A DNA stretch of 64,000 bases. It comes from Ignelater luminosus. Lineage: Eukaryota > Arthropoda > Insecta > Coleoptera > Elateridae. The notes beneath the pieces are model-generated. The model was not told the DNA's origin, searched no databases, and saw only the letters and a list, made by a program, of their open reading frames with translations. The stretch lies in NCBI GenBank assembly GCA_011009095.1, contig VTPC01091278.1, positions 11,367 through 75,366 of the forward strand. Reading direction: 5' to 3'. This document shows positions 59,537 through 64,000 of this stretch, piece after piece (positions within the stretch are counted from its first letter, which is position 1; each line of letters opens with the position of its first letter). The position numbers and the translations under genes were made by a program.

Positions 59537-60498
59537 TTTCATCAAACTTGGTTCATATAGTGCCCCAGTGCAAATTCAACTAGGAACTTGTTTCGTTATG
59601 TAGGTGCTTTTATTTACAATAAAAATGAGTACTACTATAAAATGCTATTGTGTTTAGGTCAAGAAAGAAGGAGCGCCATAACGCGACGACAGGATAACTG
59701 TGCTACAGGAATATCCTAGAATTTACGCATTAAATTATTATTAATCAAACAAGATAAGTTAGTGCTATGCGATGTTAATATTCGACCTTCAAAGTTAAGT
59801 TCAGAAGTTACAACTTAATAAATTGTATTTACCGGGTAAAACTTGTCCTTAAAACTTTTAAATAAAAACAGGTCTAGACACAGTCCTTCGTAATATTTTA
59901 GAATATTCGCACTCTAGAATGGCGCGAGGTTCTTAATGAGTCAACAGTTGTAAGCATTTAACAAGTTAATGATGCGTCTTTGACTTAATCCAAAGTTTCT
60001 TACGACATTGATTAGACCTTTTATTTAGAGATTATTATGTTATAGCTTAGTCGCTTCCTAATACCAACGGAATGTCTTAATATTTTACTTACTTTACCTT
60101 CATTGATTAAGAAGACACTATAATCGCATTTTAATGTATAATTATATTCCCCTTTTATATTTTAACGTGTATACGGGTAGTTGAGAGAATACAAGTTTAC
60201 TAAACAAGTGAAATCATTTGTTTCAAAACGGGTTCATACAGATCTATTTTTAGATTGTGAGAAGGTTAGTAGTTTTGCTAATTTATTGTTCTTCTAGATT
60301 CATGCCCAAATTGTACATCAGGGATGTTGTTATTAAAAGTTGTGAAATATGAAAACTGACACGCAACTTTGTATATGTACGCAGCATAATGAAATTTACT
60401 TAAATAAACCTTTAAATCAAGCGTAACTTAATGTCAATGTCCAGAAAATTACACAAAGATTAGAAAATATAAACATAAATATAGTATACAAACTATAT

Positions 60499-60605
60499 GA
60501 CGAACAACAGTTTCGTATGATTAATGATGTTGGTGTGTTGAGATTGCACGTTTGTAACTTAACGTAGCATTCAAATCACTCACGCATAACACGACATTTT
60601 CATTC
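60499..60605 (+). repeat. Dispersed repeat pair, copy 2
   Basis: Counterpart of 55780-55890. TGATTAATGATGTTG and GCATTCAAATCACTCACGCA are the best-conserved parts. The copies lie 4.7 kb apart in direct orientation. Confidence 0.65.
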
Positions 60606-63600
60606 AGTAAAACCATGTATTTAAAGATATCACAATTTTAGTGGGCGAAATAAGCACATAACCTAAATTTATATTAGAGAATTTATTTATAAATAATAGC
60701 TGCTGGAGATATCTTAATGTTAAAACTGATAATTTATTTATCAATTTGTTTAAGAGATAATGTTTCAAGTGAGTTTTTTTTTGTCGAGAATGCAAATACA
60801 ACTTTGCTGCTTTCTAATCAATGCATTGAAATCGAAAGGCGGCAAATTGAAAATGTAATTATTGGTTTACAAAACAACAATACCAGGCTAGGCGAGTAAA
60901 TAACGTCATATAGTGTACTTGTCAAATTGACAATGTAAAGTGTTTGAAGTGAAACCGAAAGCGTGCCTTATTTTATCACATGCAGCTTCTCTCTTGTTTG
61001 AAAACTTGAACGCTCCTATTTTTAAATCGTGATCTAAATAAGGATGAAACGTTAATACGGTTAGGTACGTGATATTAAAGTAAGACGAGTTACACGTGCG
61101 CCTTTATGAAAAGACATTTTTATACGATTTCTGAAAAATGTTGTACCATATTCGAAGCGTACGCAAGATGAACAACTTGTCTTCTCTATATTTGGTGATC
61201 ATTATGTTGACATAAAAGGTTTATTCCGTTTGAAAATGATATAGTGCCCGTATAGTTTATTTAGGAAACAACACTGGGGTCTACGAAGAGCTGGCAGTTT
61301 ATTAAAGTTTTTGCTGATGGTTTTATTATTTTAAGGCGCTATAACGGTTTCGTCCTAGATAATAACGTTATAGAAATGAAATGCAATACACCAAAATAAA
61401 ATACTAAATAGATTTTCAGATTAGTTTCGGTTTTATTTTCATATAGAATTACAAAAACAATTTAGTTCGGTAAAAGTTTTCTTTATAATAGTGGAGGAGG
61501 TAAAATGTCAGTCAGTATGTCGGGTTCTAGTCGTTAACGTGTTTTCTAAACGCATGCAAACAGCATCTGTTTGCCTAAATTATCGAACGTATAAAAATTC
61601 ATCAACGTAACCGGTTGTTCAAAATAGTCTGATCAGTATTTCTAATATGCGGTATTAATTGGTTGGATTATTCTAGCCTTTAGTGTCAAAGATAAATAGA
61701 TGCATAAAATTTTAAAATTTAAATGCGAAATACATGTCGAAATTTATCAAGAAAAAAAAATCATTAAAAGTGGCTACTATTAATAAAAACTTTAAAAAAC
61801 ACTTTTGGCTATTTCTGTAAATAATACGAACGGTTCTTTTGAGATTCTTTTAATTGAAAATACGTAAGTGAGGAATTTAAATTTTCTCCATTTAATGAAA
61901 TAAGATACTTGAGCCATAAAAGTTTGACAGATAATGATTGACTGGACATATTATACTTTAATATATACATTTTTATAGATTTATTTTTAAAATCCTTTTC
62001 CAATAAAGCCACTAAGAAAATTTATAGCTGAAAATTAAACGTGAAGATTATTCCATGAACGCATAGTGTTCATCAAATTTAATGGTTATGAATCTACAAG
62101 AAGAGGTAATTTATATTTAATAACACTTTTTCCCCAAACATTTTTAAAATTTAATTTCCTGTTGGGTAATGAAACATTGACGTCACAGTTTTTTTGGAGC
62201 AAAAAATTGGTACAAGTTTTCCTGATTAATTGTAATGGTAGATACTTACCATGGGAATTAATATTATTTTCATTATTGGATTCTGTGTTCTAATTTCAAG
62301 ATTAATATACTTAAACAGAAAAAGCCAAAAATAAAAATGTGGTGAATTCGTACCTTAATAAACAAAATAGTATTAGTCACGTAGTAGCCTTTACCACCAA
62401 TGAAATTTATGCTAGTTGTAGGTGACATTTATTTTTAAAATCTAAAAGAGGAATTAATTAGTATATTCAGCATTAACACCTAATACATTTGCATTGCAGA
62501 TAAGTTTATGTTTTTACATGAAACTTCCGTTTTTATTTAATTTTTTTAAATTAATGCGAAATTTAGCATTTGTGAGAAATTAACTAATGTATCCATTTAT
62601 GTAGTCCAGGAGGAATGGATTTTTTTTCAATTAAAAACGTTAAATCAAAGACTAGACTTATTTAAATCTTTGACTCTCCAATATAAAAGTCAATTATGAT
62701 CCAACTTACACAATAATTTCTCGAAACGCCGGAAACTTTACTAATTGAACAATTTTGTTTTTGTTGCCAATTACGAGTAACGTTTAGGTACGTGACTATT
62801 AATAGTGTAACCCATTTTTGAATTTTAACTAAAACCTGTTTGCATCACTTTAGTATAATAAACAACTTTGGGATACAATTTAGAATTTTATGTGTGGGAC
62901 TTTATTTTCATTATTATTCATTTTTGACGTATTAGAAGCATGACAGTTTTTTAAATGTTCTTTCCTTCCATAATGTGTGAAAGAAATAATTAAATATTCA
63001 AATAACCACAAAAATAATAATAAATGTGCCTCCAAAAAAATACCCAAACATAACTTTACTATCAGATAACCATTTGGGTCGGACATATTCCCACAGTTTG
63101 TAATTTTTAGATTTTTCTTCAAATTATTTTTACGGTTCTCTGTCCACTTTTTGGTTAAGTGAGAAGAATTGTTAATTACCATGAAATTCATAAAATTGAT
63201 TGACAGAACAATTAAGGTCTTAGAAGAATTATGCATAAATTTTTAAATAATTTCTATGTTAACCTAAGAATATAGCTTGAACTCCTTTTGCTTCATACTT
63301 CAAGTGAACTAGTTTTTGGCATTTCACTTAATAAATTAAGAAGACCCTTACATTTTGGATTTCCCACTTAAAAAGGAAAATAAAAATATAAAACATTTTT
63401 AACTTTCAATGAGACACACCCATCAAGAATTTTTTGCCGTGACTATTTTAATTTTCTCCATTTTTTAAATATAAAGTTCAAAGCGGTGCTAACATTTAAA
63501 TATAAAGAACCTTAATAAAGATATCTTCGCATTCCTTTCCTAATTTACATTTAAGTTTCACCTTCAATTTTTTTTTAATTCTTCTAGACTATATTGTAGC

Positions 63601-63671
63601 ATTGTCCATTTTTACTAATAATATCAAAGAAAACTCCCAACCCATAAACTTTAGTACAACAAACATTTATA

Positions 63672-63686
63672 TACACACACACACAC
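63672..63686. repeat. Short (AC)n microsatellite
   Basis: Seven AC units in a row following ATAT. Confidence 0.85.
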
Positions 63687-64000
63687 GTAACAAAAAAAAT
63701 TGTGAAGCAAACCTGGTAGGTTTAAACCTGATTCAGCTTCATTTGACATTTAGATCTAAGATATGGTGTCAATAATGATAAATCACGCGGCGTCAGGCGG
63801 AACCACTAAATAGTCATCAAAGGAATCGTAAATATCAAATGACTACTTTTTTGTATTGGTCTCGAAATATATATATAAAGTAATTTTATTGTTTCTTTTA
63901 TTATTTGTTTCATGAATAATGTATAGCACAAGAACATGATTTTATATTTTTAATGTCAAGTTAACAAAATAATCGAGAAAAGATTAGAAATTAAAAAAAA

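Larger units (their letters stand above)
59537..64000. other. AT-rich stretch, no gene recognised
   Basis: Contains copy 2 of the dispersed repeat (60499-60605) and an (AC)n run at 63672-63686. A 118-codon minus-strand frame at 62880-63236 has one hydrophobic stretch (LGIFLEAHLLLFLWLFEYLI) but no family motif. The remaining short frames are chance-like. Confidence 0.5.

Noticed and set aside
62880..63236. 118-codon minus-strand frame with a hydrophobic stretch
   Set aside because: Considered as a membrane or chemoreceptor exon, but there is only one hydrophobic stretch and no receptor motif; the composition fits an AT-rich chance frame.
1..64000. CRISPR arrays, rRNA, tRNA, riboswitches and bacterial operons
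   Set aside because: No regular short spacers, no conserved rRNA or tRNA blocks and no prokaryotic gene organisation seen; the introns and LINEs show a eukaryote.

Overview
This is a strongly AT-rich, intron-style eukaryotic window, most likely from an insect. A beetle would fit the mix of elements, but the sequence does not prove it. I found no intact host protein-coding gene, and no rRNA, tRNA or CRISPR array. The window reads as intergenic or long-intron DNA filled with broken transposable elements and old, diverged tandem repeats. It also has a 400-base assembly gap of Ns at 10889-11288.

Layout. 1-480: two joined LINE fragments of different type (reverse transcriptase, then endonuclease). 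4048-6020: a complete but internally deleted DNA transposon with 30-bp terminal inverted repeats (TIRs), carrying a decayed transposase-like gene of the insect family with a DNCxGQNKN motif. 6340-7460: a degenerate satellite of about 110-170 bp period. 8890-9110: a possible regulatory element. 12060-12860: a LINE tail interrupted by a 142-bp insertion with a 9-bp target duplication. 15811-17300: two diverged direct repeats flanking LINE pieces in opposite orientations. 19320-20490: a decayed LINE (RTE-like). 23510-24930: a decayed piggyBac transposase. 24960-25680: an isolated GC-richer block. 26298-26430: a small MITE-like inverted repeat. 26800-27380 and 33180-33810: degenerate tandem arrays. 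30904-32510: a long LINE 3' half (linker, reverse transcriptase, tail). 36760-38010: a decayed pogo-type transposase. 39903-40325: a clear four-copy 103-109 bp tandem repeat. 45600-46060: a GC-rich short-unit minisatellite. 51590-52140 and 56560-57150: further LINE fragments. 55140-55488: a possible host first exon ending in a strong splice donor. 57380-59400: another degenerate repeat field. 59490-64000: AT-rich sequence with one member of a dispersed repeat pair.

No genes work together here. The mobile elements are independent, and every coding region recognised carries stops, frameshifts or deletions. The most informative object is the transposon at 4048-6020. Its two TIRs, possible 4-bp target duplication, retained intron and internal deletion together define a non-autonomous member of an insect transposon family that is usually annotated only as an uncharacterised protein. 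All homology statements are from reading translations by eye; no search was run.
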